Notes under the pieces: generated by a model
What the model saw: the letters and a program-made list of their open reading frames with translations, nothing else
What the model was told of the DNA's origin: nothing
The model's database searches: none
Shown here: positions 1 through 9,557 of the stretch, piece after piece
Numbering within the stretch: the stretch's first letter is position 1
Layout of the letters: each line of letters opens with the position of its first letter
Assembly (NCBI GenBank): GCA_944325515.1
Contig: CALVAO010000002.1
Span: 1-64,000, forward strand
DNA length: 64,000 bases
Source of the DNA: Candidatus Gastranaerophilales bacterium
GTDB taxonomy: Bacteria; Cyanobacteriota; Vampirovibrionia; Gastranaerophilales; Gastranaerophilaceae
Direction: 5' to 3'
Position numbers and translations under genes: made by a program

Positions 1-143
1 GAATACCCTGCAGCATTATCTTTTGCACCGTTGATTTTAAATCCGGTGGTCATACGCTCGATTGCCTGCTGCAAACCGAGAGTAGAGCGGCTTAAGTTGG
101 ATTGGACTATTAAGCTCGAGAGGTTTGTATTGATGCTCAGCAT
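1..143 (-). CDS. fliC: Flagellin, N-terminal 47 residues (cut by window edge)
   Basis: Flagellin forms the filament outside the cell. The reverse strand from the ATG at 143 reads MLSINTNLSSLIVQSNLSRS, continuing to QQAIERMTTGFKINGAKDNAAGYS. This is the conserved flagellin D0/D1 start: an N-terminal NTN, heptad-like helix, then the RxTTGxKINxAxDxAAG motif. A GGAGG Shine-Dalgarno (149-153 on the plus strand) lies 5 nt before the ATG. The rest of the gene is outside the window. It could be a flagellin-like hook-associated protein, but the N-terminus fits flagellin best. No clear sigma-28 promoter was seen upstream, although FlgM is encoded at 49.5 kb. Confidence 0.93.
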   Translation of the reverse strand, partial: MLSINTNLSSLIVQSNLSRSTLGLQQAIERMTTGFKINGAKDNAAGY

Positions 144-934
144 ACAAACCTCCGTGGGGGGATTAGGGGAGGGGGAATTAGGTGATTTCGTGAATGGTGG
201 GTTAAGTGATTAAGTGACTGAGTGACTAGGTGACTAAGAGGTTGGGGGAAATGATGAGATGCAAGAGAATAAGCGAGTAGAGAAAAACGTTCAGATAACG
301 CATCACACGCCTTCCCTCCCTGGATGGGGAGGGCTAGGGTGGGGTGAGACTCCGAAGCGGAAACTAAGCTAAAAAGTTTATTGATAAAGCTATGCAAACT
401 CGACGCCATACTTTCAAGTCCGGCGTCTTTTAGAAGGAGCTGGAATGGTTGATAAAGTTTTATTTTGGGATTTACTGAATGGATGGCTTTTGGATTAGTG
501 TGAGATGCGTTAGTATCACCCCATCCCAGCCTTGTCTTGGATTTGCTCCACGCTCACAGAGCTTCGCCTTTAGACCTAATCGGTCTAGTCGGCTTCGTCT
601 GTTCGCTATCCGGACTAACTCACTGACGTTCGTGTCGTCCGTCCGCAAATCCGCTCCCCATCCAGGGAAGGGGAGCGTGAAACGCGGTTTATTATGGTAT
701 TGGAGATTATTAAGCCCTTCTTTTGCAGTATGCGATTGGCAGAAGTCCCTATACAAGCAGACTTCTAGACTTGCCCCCGAAATGGCTAAAACCATGGCAG
801 AGCAAGGTTTTGAGGCGTTATTCAAAACTTGTTTAAATAATGTATACATTAACGACAACATATCCTTATATAACTATTATATAACATGTGAATATAGTAG
901 TCAAGTTTCTGAAGATGAATATTTATATTATATT
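144..934. other. Repeat-rich spacer upstream of flagellin
   Basis: About 790 bp without a convincing gene. It holds octamer repeats at 202-243 and a G/C-rich hairpin near 317-335 (CCCTCCC and GGGGAGGG arms). A related hairpin lies near 651-674 (GCTCCCC and GGGGAGC arms), and the segment from 520 to 870 has the look of dispersed repeat DNA. Reading frames across it exist on both strands but have biased, low-complexity translations with no domain. A Shine-Dalgarno-like AGAAGGAG followed by ATG at 445 opens only a 16-codon frame, perhaps a broken gene start. Confidence 0.6.
202..243. repeat. Octamer repeat tract (RGTGACTA family), single arm
   Basis: Five consecutive 8-nt units vary around AAGTGACT (AAGTGATT, AAGTGACT, GAGTGACT, AGGTGACT, AAGAGGTT). 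The same units form the arms of the inverted repeats at 48.5, 49.8 and 50.3 kb. No complementary arm is visible here, so this is a half element. Confidence 0.75.
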
Positions 935-2263
935 CTACAGCCTTAAATAAGCTTCTCTTATCAAATAATCCTCAAGGGTTTTCATATCTGAGATTGTTGA
1001 TGTCGTATCATTTATTATTATACAAAATGCATATTTATTACCGTTTTTTGTAGTCAAAAAACCGGCAAGAGAACTTGAATCACTATGCGAACCTGTTTTG
1101 GCTTTAAGATTTTCTTTGATAGGAAGCATTCTGTGTGTCAAAGTCCCTTCTCCCGGTGCGGGAAGATTTTCCAAAACTTTATTCTCCTTATTTTTAACCA
1201 GAAATTCTGTAACAAAATCCGCATTAATGAGATTGTTTTTGGAAACTCCGCTGGCGTCGGTTATTCTAATTTTGGAACTATCCAGACCGTTTTTTTCGCA
1301 ATATGCATTAAAGACCTTTATACCGTTAATATCCGTTCCTTTATCTTCATACATCTTGCCTCCTGCAAGCTTAGAAACGGTTTCCGACACCATATTATTA
1401 CTGTTCTTCAAAATATCATTCACCGCACCGGAAATTGAATGCGTAACACTAAACACTTCCTCATCGCTTGCCTGTAATTTATCTGTTATAAAATTCTGTT
1501 TTAAATAGATTTTTTTATCAGCCATTGCACCGGCTAGTTTTATATCAAAATATCTTTTTAAATTATTTGTCGGAATATAAATGGTTACAGGCTTATTAAC
1601 AGTACCTTCAAGCAACAATGTATTTGAAGAAACGGAATTATCCCTGCTGACTTTTACACTATTTTTATCACCTGTAACAACATGGTTAAAAAATACCAGC
1701 GGATATTTGCTCGGGTTAATTATTGTTGCAGCCTCACCCTTTTTGGAAGGCATAACTGTTATTTTTAAAAGATTTTTGTCAAGATTGTATGAATTAAATC
1801 TCGGCATAAGAACATTTAAATCATCATCCCACTGCCAGCCTTCTCCCCAGTCTTTTTTCTCTAAAATACTGTCGTCTATATATACTTTTTTAGTTTCAAG
1901 TGTCATATTGTTTACGAGCTTTTTCAAATCAGACGTACTTAAATAAGGATCTGCTCCGAGTTTTATCAAAAAAGCATCTTCACCACGCTTATATATTGTT
2001 GTACTAAATTCGTAATCATCCCCCAGAGCTTCTACAGCAGGTACAAGCGTCAGTAATTTTTGAACAGATGCAGGGTGCATCAAAATTTTTTCATTCAGTT
2101 GATAGACAGGTTTTCCTGTATTTAAATCTTTTATAGAAACAGCTATCGAATTTTTGTCAATTCCGGACTCGTTAATAACTGAAGAAAAATCACGCTTTGC
2201 GCCTTTTGCGTTTACAGAAAGCCCTAACATGAATATCATCAAAAGTATTAAAATTCTTTTCAT
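935..2263 (-). CDS. dacB: D-alanyl-D-alanine carboxypeptidase/endopeptidase, PBP4 (S13) family
   Basis: Trims or cleaves peptidoglycan peptides in the periplasm. A signal peptide (residues 1-19, ending VNA) precedes the catalytic motifs of the S13 family: PASVQK (Ser66, Lys69), SNN near residue 288 and KTGS near residue 389. At 442 residues it matches family length. The start ATG overlaps the stop of the upstream nitrilase-like gene by ATGA, so the two are probably cotranscribed with the DUF374 gene. PBP4-type enzymes remove the terminal D-Ala or cut crosslinks; which activity dominates cannot be read from sequence. Confidence 0.93.
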   Translation of the reverse strand: MKRILILLMIFMLGLSVNAKGAKRDFSSVINESGIDKNSIAVSIKDLNTGKPVYQLNEKILMHPASVQKLLTLVPAVEALGDDYEFSTTIYKRGEDAFLIKLGADPYLSTSDLKKLVNNMTLETKKVYIDDSILEKKDWGEGWQWDDDLNVLMPRFNSYNLDKNLLKITVMPSKKGEAATIINPSKYPLVFFNHVVTGDKNSVKVSRDNSVSSNTLLLEGTVNKPVTIYIPTNNLKRYFDIKLAGAMADKKIYLKQNFITDKLQASDEEVFSVTHSISGAVNDILKNSNNMVSETVSKLAGGKMYEDKGTDINGIKVFNAYCEKNGLDSSKIRITDASGVSKNNLINADFVTEFLVKNKENKVLENLPAPGEGTLTHRMLPIKENLKAKTGSHSDSSSLAGFLTTKNGNKYAFCIIINDTTSTISDMKTLEDYLIREAYLRL

Positions 2264-3081
2264 TTCTTTATAACCTCATATGAGTTTTTAATATCTTTTA
2301 ACACGGTACATTTATCCCTAAATTCATACATTTTTTCCAAATCTATTTCGGCATAAATTGCACCTTCCATTTCATTAATTTCATCAAGCACATTGCCTGC
2401 ATAATCAATAATCATAGAGTGCCCAAGGTTTTCGGCTCCGTCTGCCAGCAATCCGGTCTGCGTAAGCGCAACAAAATAAGACTGATTTTCAACTGCTCGC
2501 GCGGTTGTTAAGCTATCCCAGTGTATTTTTCTTGATTTTGGCCATGCTGCCATATTAACAAGAATATCTGCCCCCGCTTTTCTGTATGCTCTGTATATTT
2601 CGGGGAAACGTATATCATAACAAATAGTCAACCCTAATTTTACTCCGTCCACTTCTGCCATAACAGGATTTGAACCGCTTGTAATATAATCTCCTTCAGT
2701 ATCATTGTAATAAGAGAAGAGATGAACTTTATCATACATACATATAAGCTTTCCCGTTCTGTCGATTACGGGGCAGCTGTTAAAAAGTTTGTCTCCGTTT
2801 TTGCGCACAAAGCTTCCGCCTATAATATTTACACAAAATTGTTTTGCAGTTTCTTTGAGCATTTTTAGAGAGTTTGCCTGCTCAACAGTTTCTGCACAGG
2901 AGGGAAAAGATATACAATCCCAGCCACACGTCCAAACTTCCGGTAAAAATACAAAATCCGCATCATTATATTTTTCCAAATTCGCACAAAGCAGATTTCT
3001 TACACTCTCTATATTTAAATCGATATTACCAATTGCAGATTCCATTTGAATCGCCAGTAATTTTATTTTTTTCTTCTCCAT
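2260..3081 (-). CDS. Carbon-nitrogen hydrolase (nitrilase superfamily), omega-amidase-like
   Basis: Cytosolic amidase of the nitrilase superfamily. The Glu-Lys-Cys triad is visible: Glu48 in FLPEVW, Lys118 in MYDKVHLF and Cys154 in GLTICYDIRFPE. The 273-residue length fits single-domain members. The DKVHLF and CYDIRFPE versions of these motifs are closest to the omega-amidase/Nit2 group, which hydrolyses alpha-ketoglutaramate, but the substrate is not proven. It overlaps the upstream DUF374 gene by 19 nt and the downstream dacB by 4 nt, so it sits in a tight three-gene operon. Confidence 0.88.
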   Translation of the reverse strand: MEKKKIKLLAIQMESAIGNIDLNIESVRNLLCANLEKYNDADFVFLPEVWTCGWDCISFPSCAETVEQANSLKMLKETAKQFCVNIIGGSFVRKNGDKLFNSCPVIDRTGKLICMYDKVHLFSYYNDTEGDYITSGSNPVMAEVDGVKLGLTICYDIRFPEIYRAYRKAGADILVNMAAWPKSRKIHWDSLTTARAVENQSYFVALTQTGLLADGAENLGHSMIIDYAGNVLDEINEMEGAIYAEIDLEKMYEFRDKCTVLKDIKNSYEVIKK

Positions 3082-3734
3082 ATCCCGAATTTATATACCT
3101 CATCAAAAGCCTTTGGAGCTTCCTTTTCCAGATTTTCTAAGCTTAGCTGCAGCTTCTGCCGTATTTCTTCTTCATCACAATCATTTGGCACATAAATTGG
3201 CTCGCCGTATAAATTAATAAGATTGGTTGAAAACACCGGTGAGCGCATTTCGTCCCACGAAGGGAATTTTGCAAAGGTGAAGTTTTTAGAATACCAGTAA
3301 ACAGGTACTATCGGAACTCCTGCCATTTTTGCAATTTTTATAACACCGTCTTTAACAACTCTGGCTGGACCCTTAGGACCATCAACCATCATTGCGCAGT
3401 TCTCGCCGGACTTCAAAATTGAAATCATTTGCATAGTAGCTTCTACAGCACCTTTTTTCCCTTTAGAACCTCGTACTGTTTTAAATCCCCAGCGCTCTAC
3501 CACATCAGCAATAATCTCTCCGTCACGGGAACGGCTGACAAGAACGTGAAGTTTTTCACGATGTCTTATTCCGTGCACACAAAACTGATGCGCATGCCAC
3601 ATCGCATAAATACAGGGCATTTTGTCCGGATTATTAACCTCTACTATTCTTGTGAAAAGTTCCTGGAATTTTAAAATTCTAAAAACAAGATGTGAAACTT
3701 TTGTTATATTTTTACCTTTTAATAATCTAACCAT
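3063..3734 (-). CDS. Lysophospholipid acyltransferase-like protein, DUF374 family
   Basis: A DUF374-type member of the LPLAT superfamily, expected to transfer an acyl chain to a membrane lipid or lipid-A-like acceptor. The HX4D-like segment MWHAHQF (about residues 42-48) is followed by SRSRDGEI and by VDGPKGPAR, the hallmark of DUF374. Start taken at the ATG at 3734 (MVRLLKGK); a TTG 15 nt upstream is less likely. No strong Shine-Dalgarno is visible. First gene of an operon with the nitrilase-like gene and dacB, which suggests envelope work. Confidence 0.87.
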   Translation of the reverse strand: MVRLLKGKNITKVSHLVFRILKFQELFTRIVEVNNPDKMPCIYAMWHAHQFCVHGIRHREKLHVLVSRSRDGEIIADVVERWGFKTVRGSKGKKGAVEATMQMISILKSGENCAMMVDGPKGPARVVKDGVIKIAKMAGVPIVPVYWYSKNFTFAKFPSWDEMRSPVFSTNLINLYGEPIYVPNDCDEEEIRQKLQLSLENLEKEAPKAFDEVYKFGIWRRKK

Positions 3735-3793
3735 GGAACAATTATACAATAAAACTTTATTAATATGCTATACTTAAAATGAGGTAAGATTAT

Positions 3794-4393
3794 ATGAAAA
3801 AGTTCTTTTTAGTATTATTTTTATTAGTTTGTCAAATGGGAGTCTTTGCAGACTATAACGACATTTATATTGCTGATATTCAGTATGACTGGATTAATAA
3901 ATCCGAAGTAGAAAAAGAAGCAATCATCAGCGAAGTTAGGGATATTATTTTTGAAAATCCGGTTGAAAAGCAGAAGAATTTTAAAGATCAGTTTAAAGAC
4001 AGGCTGAAAGATAAAGATTACATTGAAAACTATATGGCGGCATCTGCAGGTTATAAAGAGTTTAAAGGCAATAACATTTCTGCGTTTTATTACAAAAAAA
4101 TGAAACATATTTATATGTATGCTCTGCAGGACAAAAAAGATGTTTCTAAGGCTTATTATTATGATGCCCTGGGAAACTTAAAATATGTTGACTTTATCTA
4201 CGGGGAATATCCGGATTATCCGTATTATTCAATTCAATACAGAATTTCCGGAAAACCTGTAAGCGCAATATACTTCGTATCAAAAGACTGTCAATACCTT
4301 TTTACTCCGGAAGGCGAATTTGAAGGAGTATGGTACAAACATAATCTCTATAATGAAAAATCTAAAGTTATTCTAACGAGGACTACATATTGA
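3794..4393 (+). CDS. Secreted hypothetical protein
   Basis: A 199-residue protein with a signal peptide (residues 1-19, cleavage after VFA) and no recognised domain. The central part is Lys-rich and helical. The C-terminal third has tyrosine-rich strands (YYYDALGNL, YPDYPYYSIQYR) like the beta repeats of secreted 'YD..GNL' proteins, and the small protein at 23082-23429 has a similar YFYDRSGNL segment. A GAGG Shine-Dalgarno lies before the ATG. The stop overlaps the TTG start of pncC, implying coupled translation. Function unknown. Confidence 0.8.
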   Translation: MKKFFLVLFLLVCQMGVFADYNDIYIADIQYDWINKSEVEKEAIISEVRDIIFENPVEKQKNFKDQFKDRLKDKDYIENYMAASAGYKEFKGNNISAFYYKKMKHIYMYALQDKKDVSKAYYYDALGNLKYVDFIYGEYPDYPYYSIQYRISGKPVSAIYFVSKDCQYLFTPEGEFEGVWYKHNLYNEKSKVILTRTTY

Positions 4394-4866
4394 TAGAAAA
4401 TGACATTGCAGATATTTTAATAAAAAAGAATTTAACTATAGCTTCGACAGAGTCATGCACAGGAGGGCTTTTGAGTTCTAAACTGACTGATGTAAGCGGA
4501 AGCTCCGCCTATATTCATCTTAATCTGGTAACTTATGCAAATGAAGCTAAGCATAAAATGCTCGGGGTAACACTTGATACACTTGAAAGACATGGTGCAG
4601 TAAGCGAAGAATGTTCATATGAAATGGCACAGGGTCTTTTTAAATTAACCGGTGCCGATATCTGCATCTCAACAACAGGAATTGCCGGACCAACCGGCGG
4701 AAGCGCAGAAAAGCCCGTCGGTTTAATGTATTCCACTATTTATACAAAAAATAAATCTGAAACATTTAAAGTTTTGTTACCACCGGAAACACCGCGTATC
4801 AAAATGAAAGAGGAATTTGTAAAAGCTGTTCTTGAAAAAGTTTACACATTTTTGATTTTTTTATAA
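4390..4866 (+). CDS. pncC: Nicotinamide-nucleotide amidohydrolase (CinA C-terminal domain)
   Basis: Deamidates NMN to NaMN in pyridine-nucleotide recycling. The 158 residues match the stand-alone CinA-C/PncC domain: TIASTESCTGGLLSSKLTDV near the N-terminus, TYANEAKHKMLGV, GAVSEE and TTGIAGPTGGSAEKPVG. The start is a TTG at 4390, chosen because GAGG lies 7 nt upstream and the protein begins at the family's usual point. It overlaps the end of the preceding secreted-protein gene. The N-terminal MoaB-like domain of full-length CinA is absent, which is common. Confidence 0.92.
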   Translation: MIENDIADILIKKNLTIASTESCTGGLLSSKLTDVSGSSAYIHLNLVTYANEAKHKMLGVTLDTLERHGAVSEECSYEMAQGLFKLTGADICISTTGIAGPTGGSAEKPVGLMYSTIYTKNKSETFKVLLPPETPRIKMKEEFVKAVLEKVYTFLIFL

Positions 4867-4869
4867 AAT
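4864..4869 (+). promoter_or_regulatory. -10 box TAAAAT, leaderless type
   Basis: The hexamer ends 6 nt before the ATG at 4876 and there is no Shine-Dalgarno, so transcription would begin at or within a base of the start codon. Confidence 0.5.
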
Positions 4870-4875
4870 AATCTT

Positions 4876-5700
4876 ATGGGAGTATTAAAGGGGAAAATCG
4901 TCTTATTATTTATTATAAGCTTACTGTTGTATCTTCCGGTACAAGCAGAAAATCTTGATGCAAACCCTACGAGTTCCAGAGTCTCTGTGCAAAACGATTT
5001 TTCTGAATATATGAATACATTGCAAGGACAAATCCAAAAAAATTGGAACCCGCCGGATTTTTTAGAAAAAGACGGACATGCAACCATAATGTTTAGTATT
5101 AACCGGTGCGGAGATATAATCTCAACTCAAATAGTCGAAAGTTCCGGAGATGCCGTATTTGACGAATCTGCAATGGAAGCGCTGAGAAAAGCTTCACCGT
5201 TTAATCACTTCCCTGCAAATACATCAAAAGGTTCTCTAACAATCAAATACTCTTTTGATACCTCAATTGTCAAAACCGACAATATGCAGGAATACGTCAA
5301 AAATGCTGACAGATACTACAACATAAATAACCATCAAACAGCACTTAATTATATAAATCGTGCTATTGAGGAAGTTGAAGGCGACAGCCGCTCATATTTT
5401 CTATATGGCAAACGCAGCAAAATTAAACGTGCTCTCGGTGATGTCGACGGAGCAAATGCCGATTTGGATGAATCAAAACGCTTGAAAGCAAAATACGATC
5501 AAAAACGGATTAATGCAAGCAAACTGATTGCTGAAATGGAACAATCCCCATATTCATACTTCTACCTTGCTCATTCATATGAAATTGCCGGTGATTATGA
5601 GCATGCAATTGAAGCAATAGATAAGGCTATTGCACTTACAGAACTAAACAACCAGTACAAAAGATACCGGCAGGAATTAACTCAAAAAAGCAGCTTGTAA
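4876..5700 (+). CDS. TonB C-terminal domain protein with TPR repeats
   Basis: Exported protein with a signal peptide or N-terminal anchor (about residues 8-24, VQA). Residues 35-125 match the TonB C-terminal fold: a YMNTLQGQIQKNW start, then PP, VxFxIxxxGxI, SSGDxxFDESAMEAL and SPFxxFP. Residues 130-274 form TPR-like helices. There is no long Pro-rich periplasm-spanning region and no ExbB/ExbD nearby, so it is probably not a classical energy transducer. Similar TonB-C/TPR proteins are common in cyanobacterial relatives. Expression appears leaderless. Confidence 0.8.
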   Translation: MGVLKGKIVLLFIISLLLYLPVQAENLDANPTSSRVSVQNDFSEYMNTLQGQIQKNWNPPDFLEKDGHATIMFSINRCGDIISTQIVESSGDAVFDESAMEALRKASPFNHFPANTSKGSLTIKYSFDTSIVKTDNMQEYVKNADRYYNINNHQTALNYINRAIEEVEGDSRSYFLYGKRSKIKRALGDVDGANADLDESKRLKAKYDQKRINASKLIAEMEQSPYSYFYLAHSYEIAGDYEHAIEAIDKAIALTELNNQYKRYRQELTQKSSL

Positions 5701-5769
5701 CATATCTTTATACAAATAGCAATTTAATTTTTTACGGGATTTGATATTTATATAAAGGAGTTTATCAAA

Positions 5770-7494
<1,725 letters not shown>

Positions 7495-7500
7495 TTATTG

Positions 7501-7612
7501 GTTTAGGAATTGAGAAGTTTAGTAGTTTAGAAAAAGTTAAAAATTATATATATTTATGAGCGTTAGCGAATTTAAATTCTTCTAAACCTCTAAACTCCTA
7601 AACTTCCCAACC
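7501..7612. repeat. Inverted-repeat element, AAGTTTAG octamer type
   Basis: The left arm (7501-7532) has units such as AAGTTTAG and TAGTTTAG. The right arm (7579-7612) reads CTAAACCT-CTAAACTC-CTAAACTT, the complement. The loop contains GAGCGTTAGCGAATTTAAATTC. A second copy with the same core, in inverted orientation, lies at 49330-49438. It fills the ndk-tgt spacer. Confidence 0.78.
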
Positions 7613-7620
7613 GATTTCCT

Positions 7621-8100
7621 TTACCCTTGAAACCTTTCTTCATCATAAGTAATCATTTCAAGCATAGACTGCCAGTTATCGTAAATTTCTTCCGGTTTAA
7701 AGTACAGGTTAATCTCTCTTTGAGCGCTGTTAGGAGAATCTGATGCGTGTATAACATTGTACTCCATTACCTGTGCAAAATCTGCTCTTATGGTTCCTAC
7801 ATCTGCGTTCATCGGATTGGTTGCTCCAACCATATGACGCACGCTTTCAATTGCGTCATAGCCTTCAACTACCATAGCAACAACCGGACCGCTTGTAATA
7901 TAATGTACAAGCCTATTATAAAAAGGTTTTCCATTATGTTCTGCATAATGCTGAGCTGCTAACTCCGGTGTAACTTGCAATAACTTCATTGCAACAATCT
8001 TAAAGCCTTTATTTTCAAATCTTTCAATAATTTTACCAATAAGCCCTCTTTTAACTCCATCAGGCTTAATTGCAACGAATGTTCTTTCTTCTATTTTCAT
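7621..8100 (-). CDS. ndk: Nucleoside diphosphate kinase
   Basis: Balances nucleoside triphosphate pools by phosphate transfer through a phospho-histidine. The active site NVIHASDSP carries His118. [14 protein letters not shown] and VGATNP are also present. At 159 residues it is slightly longer than the usual 140-150 because of a C-terminal extension after EIYDNW. A strong GGAGAGG Shine-Dalgarno precedes the ATG. It lies upstream of tgt on the same strand, separated by the repeat element. Confidence 0.96.
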   Translation of the reverse strand: MKIEERTFVAIKPDGVKRGLIGKIIERFENKGFKIVAMKLLQVTPELAAQHYAEHNGKPFYNRLVHYITSGPVVAMVVEGYDAIESVRHMVGATNPMNADVGTIRADFAQVMEYNVIHASDSPNSAQREINLYFKPEEIYDNWQSMLEMITYDEERFQG

Positions 8101-8260
8101 AACCTCTCCTATAAAATACCGTTTGGAAATAATCCGTTCAGCTCAATTAGAGCATAAACAGGCTTTAAAGTAAAGAGGGCGGTTAAATAAAACGGCTTTG
8201 CAAGCACTGAGAATCTGCTATTTGCATACTCGATAATGAACTTAGAAATACAAACCTAGC

Positions 8261-8292
8261 AGTCGGGTAGACTAAAGTCTACCTACCCGACT
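8261..8292. repeat. Hairpin with alternative inner pairing
   Basis: AGTCGGGTAG (8261-8270) pairs with CTACCCGACT (8283-8292). The middle GTAGACT-aa-AGTCTAC (8267-8282) is itself a perfect palindrome, so two mutually exclusive hairpins are possible. A related partial sequence (GGATAGACTAAAGTTTAC) occurs near 51701-51718, suggesting a dispersed repeat. Confidence 0.7.
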
Positions 8293-8303
8293 ATCAGTGT
8301 GGC

Positions 8304-8336
8304 GTCATTGCGAGGACGATTAGTCCGAAGCAATCC
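8304..8336. repeat. Dispersed repeat of GTCATTGCGAGG...GAAGCAATCC type
   Basis: The segment begins GTCATTGCGAGGACG and ends CCGAAGCAATCC. Palindromic intergenic repeats with these ends are widespread in bacterial genomes. Only one copy is in this window. Confidence 0.6.
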
Positions 8337-8652
8337 AGCCTTTTATTAACTTTGATATTTGGGTATTATTTATGAATAACAGTCTGGAGATAATGTCAAC
8401 AAAGTCAAGAGAAATTTTTTTGGGGGAAAAATGTATATTATAGACATACCAATTAAGGATGATTTGCACATCCTTAAATTTCAGTGTGTAGGATGCAAAT
8501 TTTTGCACCAATATTTTTCATAAACAAATACACACGGACAATTTCCTAATCCAATAATGGTGCAATGTATTGCACCCTACCCGACTGCCCTCTCCCACAA
8601 GGGCATAACTGTCCGGTAAAAATCAAGATTTGGACATTAACCCGCCAATAAC

Positions 8653-8756
8653 TGTCCAAATAAAACGGAAAGTACAATTTTCTCTCCCTGCGGGAGAGGA
8701 TAGAATTTCAATACGAAACGTAAGTTGAGTATTAGAAATTCTTGGTGAGGGGGCAG
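8653..8756. repeat. Left inverted repeat of the DUF559 element
   Basis: Running from TGTCCAAATAAAA through AAAGTAC and the hairpin CTCTCCCTGCGGGAGAG to GGTGAGGGGGCA. The same blocks in the same order appear reverse-complemented at 9154-9252. Confidence 0.78.
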
Positions 8757-8784
8757 CCCTGTTAGAAAAAAAAAAATAAATACA

Positions 8785-8793
8785 TGTTATAAT
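8785..8793 (+). promoter_or_regulatory. Extended -10 TGTTATAAT, leaderless type
   Basis: A perfect extended -10 ends 6 nt before the ATG at 8800. There is no Shine-Dalgarno, so the DUF559 mRNA is predicted to be leaderless. Confidence 0.65.
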
Positions 8794-8799
8794 AACCAG

Positions 8800-9138
8800 A
8801 TGAATAACAAAACCCAATTAGCACGCAAATTAAGACAAAATGCGACCAGACAAGAACACAAGTTATGGAAAGAATTAAGAAATTCACAATTTTCAAATTT
8901 TAAATTTAGACGCCAATATCCAATAGGTCACTATATAGTAGATTTTGTCTGTATAGAAAAGTTATTAATTATTGAAATTGATGGCGGACAGCATAATGAA
9001 GATGCCGGCATTTTTTATGATTGTGAAAGAACAAAATATCTTAATAGTCGCGGTTTTAAGGTCATAAGATTTTGGAATAGTGATGTGGATAAAAATCTTG
9101 AAGGAGTGTGTATTGAAATTCTTAGAAATTTAATCTGA
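8800..9138 (+). CDS. DUF559 (Vsr-like) endonuclease-domain protein
   Basis: A 112-residue DUF559 protein. The family has a restriction-endonuclease-like PD-(D/E)xK fold related to Vsr. The pattern is complete: N-terminal TRQEHKLWKELRN, then FRRQYPIGHYIVDFVC with Asp, and LIIEIDGGQH with Glu and Asp, followed by ERTKYLNSRGFKVIRFWNSDV and a final helix. It is bounded on both sides by inverted repeats of about 100 bp, as if carried as a cassette. DUF559 genes are often found near repetitive DNA, but a role in mobility is unproven. Confidence 0.9.
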   Translation: MNNKTQLARKLRQNATRQEHKLWKELRNSQFSNFKFRRQYPIGHYIVDFVCIEKLLIIEIDGGQHNEDAGIFYDCERTKYLNSRGFKVIRFWNSDVDKNLEGVCIEILRNLI

Positions 9139-9153
9139 GTTTTGTATACATGT

Positions 9154-9252
9154 TGCCCCCTCACCGCATCCGTAGTTTTCGGCAAAGCCTCAAACACGGC
9201 TGCGCCTCTCCCGCAGGGAGAGGTTAACGTACTTTTTGTTTTTATTTGGACA
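9154..9252. repeat. Right inverted repeat of the DUF559 element
   Basis: Starts with TGCCCCCTCACC, contains CCTCTCCCGCAGGGAGAGG and GTACTTT, and ends TTTATTTGGACA, the reverse complement of the left repeat's blocks. The middle parts differ, so the copies have diverged. Confidence 0.78.
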
Positions 9253-9502
9253 CTAATGTTCACAAGGGGTGAGGGGCTCGTCACGTCTGGCATTCAGCTT
9301 ACCCTCCCCTTGTGGGATGGTAGAAATCTTTGATTTCAAGGGGGGGGGATACAGATAGTACGTAAGTAATTTTAATTCCTATAATTATCATGGACAATAG
9401 TGCTGCAGGGAGAGGAAATTTGCAGACATTGATTTTTGGAGGGCTGTTGTGCGTTGTAGAAGAGTGGTTGTTTTTGCACGGAGTTTTTAATATTTCAGAC
9501 AA
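9253..9502. other. Repeat-like DNA after the DUF559 element
   Basis: No supportable gene. CACAAGGGG (about 9261) and CCCCTTGTG (about 9306) are complementary, and a run of nine G lies near 9341-9349. It looks like more of the same G/C-block repeat class seen upstream of flagellin. Confidence 0.5.
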
Positions 9503-9536
9503 ATAATGGGCTGGACATTTTCATCCAACCCATTAT
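9503..9536. terminator. Hairpin terminator downstream of the chimeric pilin gene
   Basis: ATAATGGG-c-TGGA pairs with TCCA-a-CCCATTAT around an 8-nt loop, lying just past the stop of the minus-strand gene at 9558. The U-run on the minus side is short. Confidence 0.7.
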
Positions 9537-9557
9537 CACTTCTTTCTATATTACAGT

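Larger units (their letters stand above)
8101..8799. other. Intergenic repeat region before the DUF559 gene
   Basis: Nearly 700 bp without a supportable gene. It holds the promoter side of ndk, a 13-bp hairpin at 8261-8292, a GTCATTGCGAGG-type dispersed repeat at 8304-8336, a TGCCCT/AGGGCA hairpin around 8586-8605, and the left inverted repeat of the DUF559 element from 8653. Confidence 0.6.
8653..9252. mobile_element. DUF559 gene framed by long inverted repeats
   Basis: A 600-bp unit in which ~100-bp inverted repeats (8653-8756 and 9154-9252) flank one DUF559 gene. No transposase is present and no clear target duplication was found, so calling it mobile is inference. Confidence 0.45.

Noticed and set aside
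472-946. Open frames of 129 and 155 codons on opposite strands
   Set aside because: They overlap each other in repeat-like DNA, have no Shine-Dalgarno and no domain, and their translations are typical of non-coding G/C-block repeats.
8130-8210. Possible tRNA (GCTCAATTAGAGCA resembles a D-arm)
   Set aside because: No acceptor stem, no GGTTCGAATCC T-arm and no plausible anticodon stem could be drawn.
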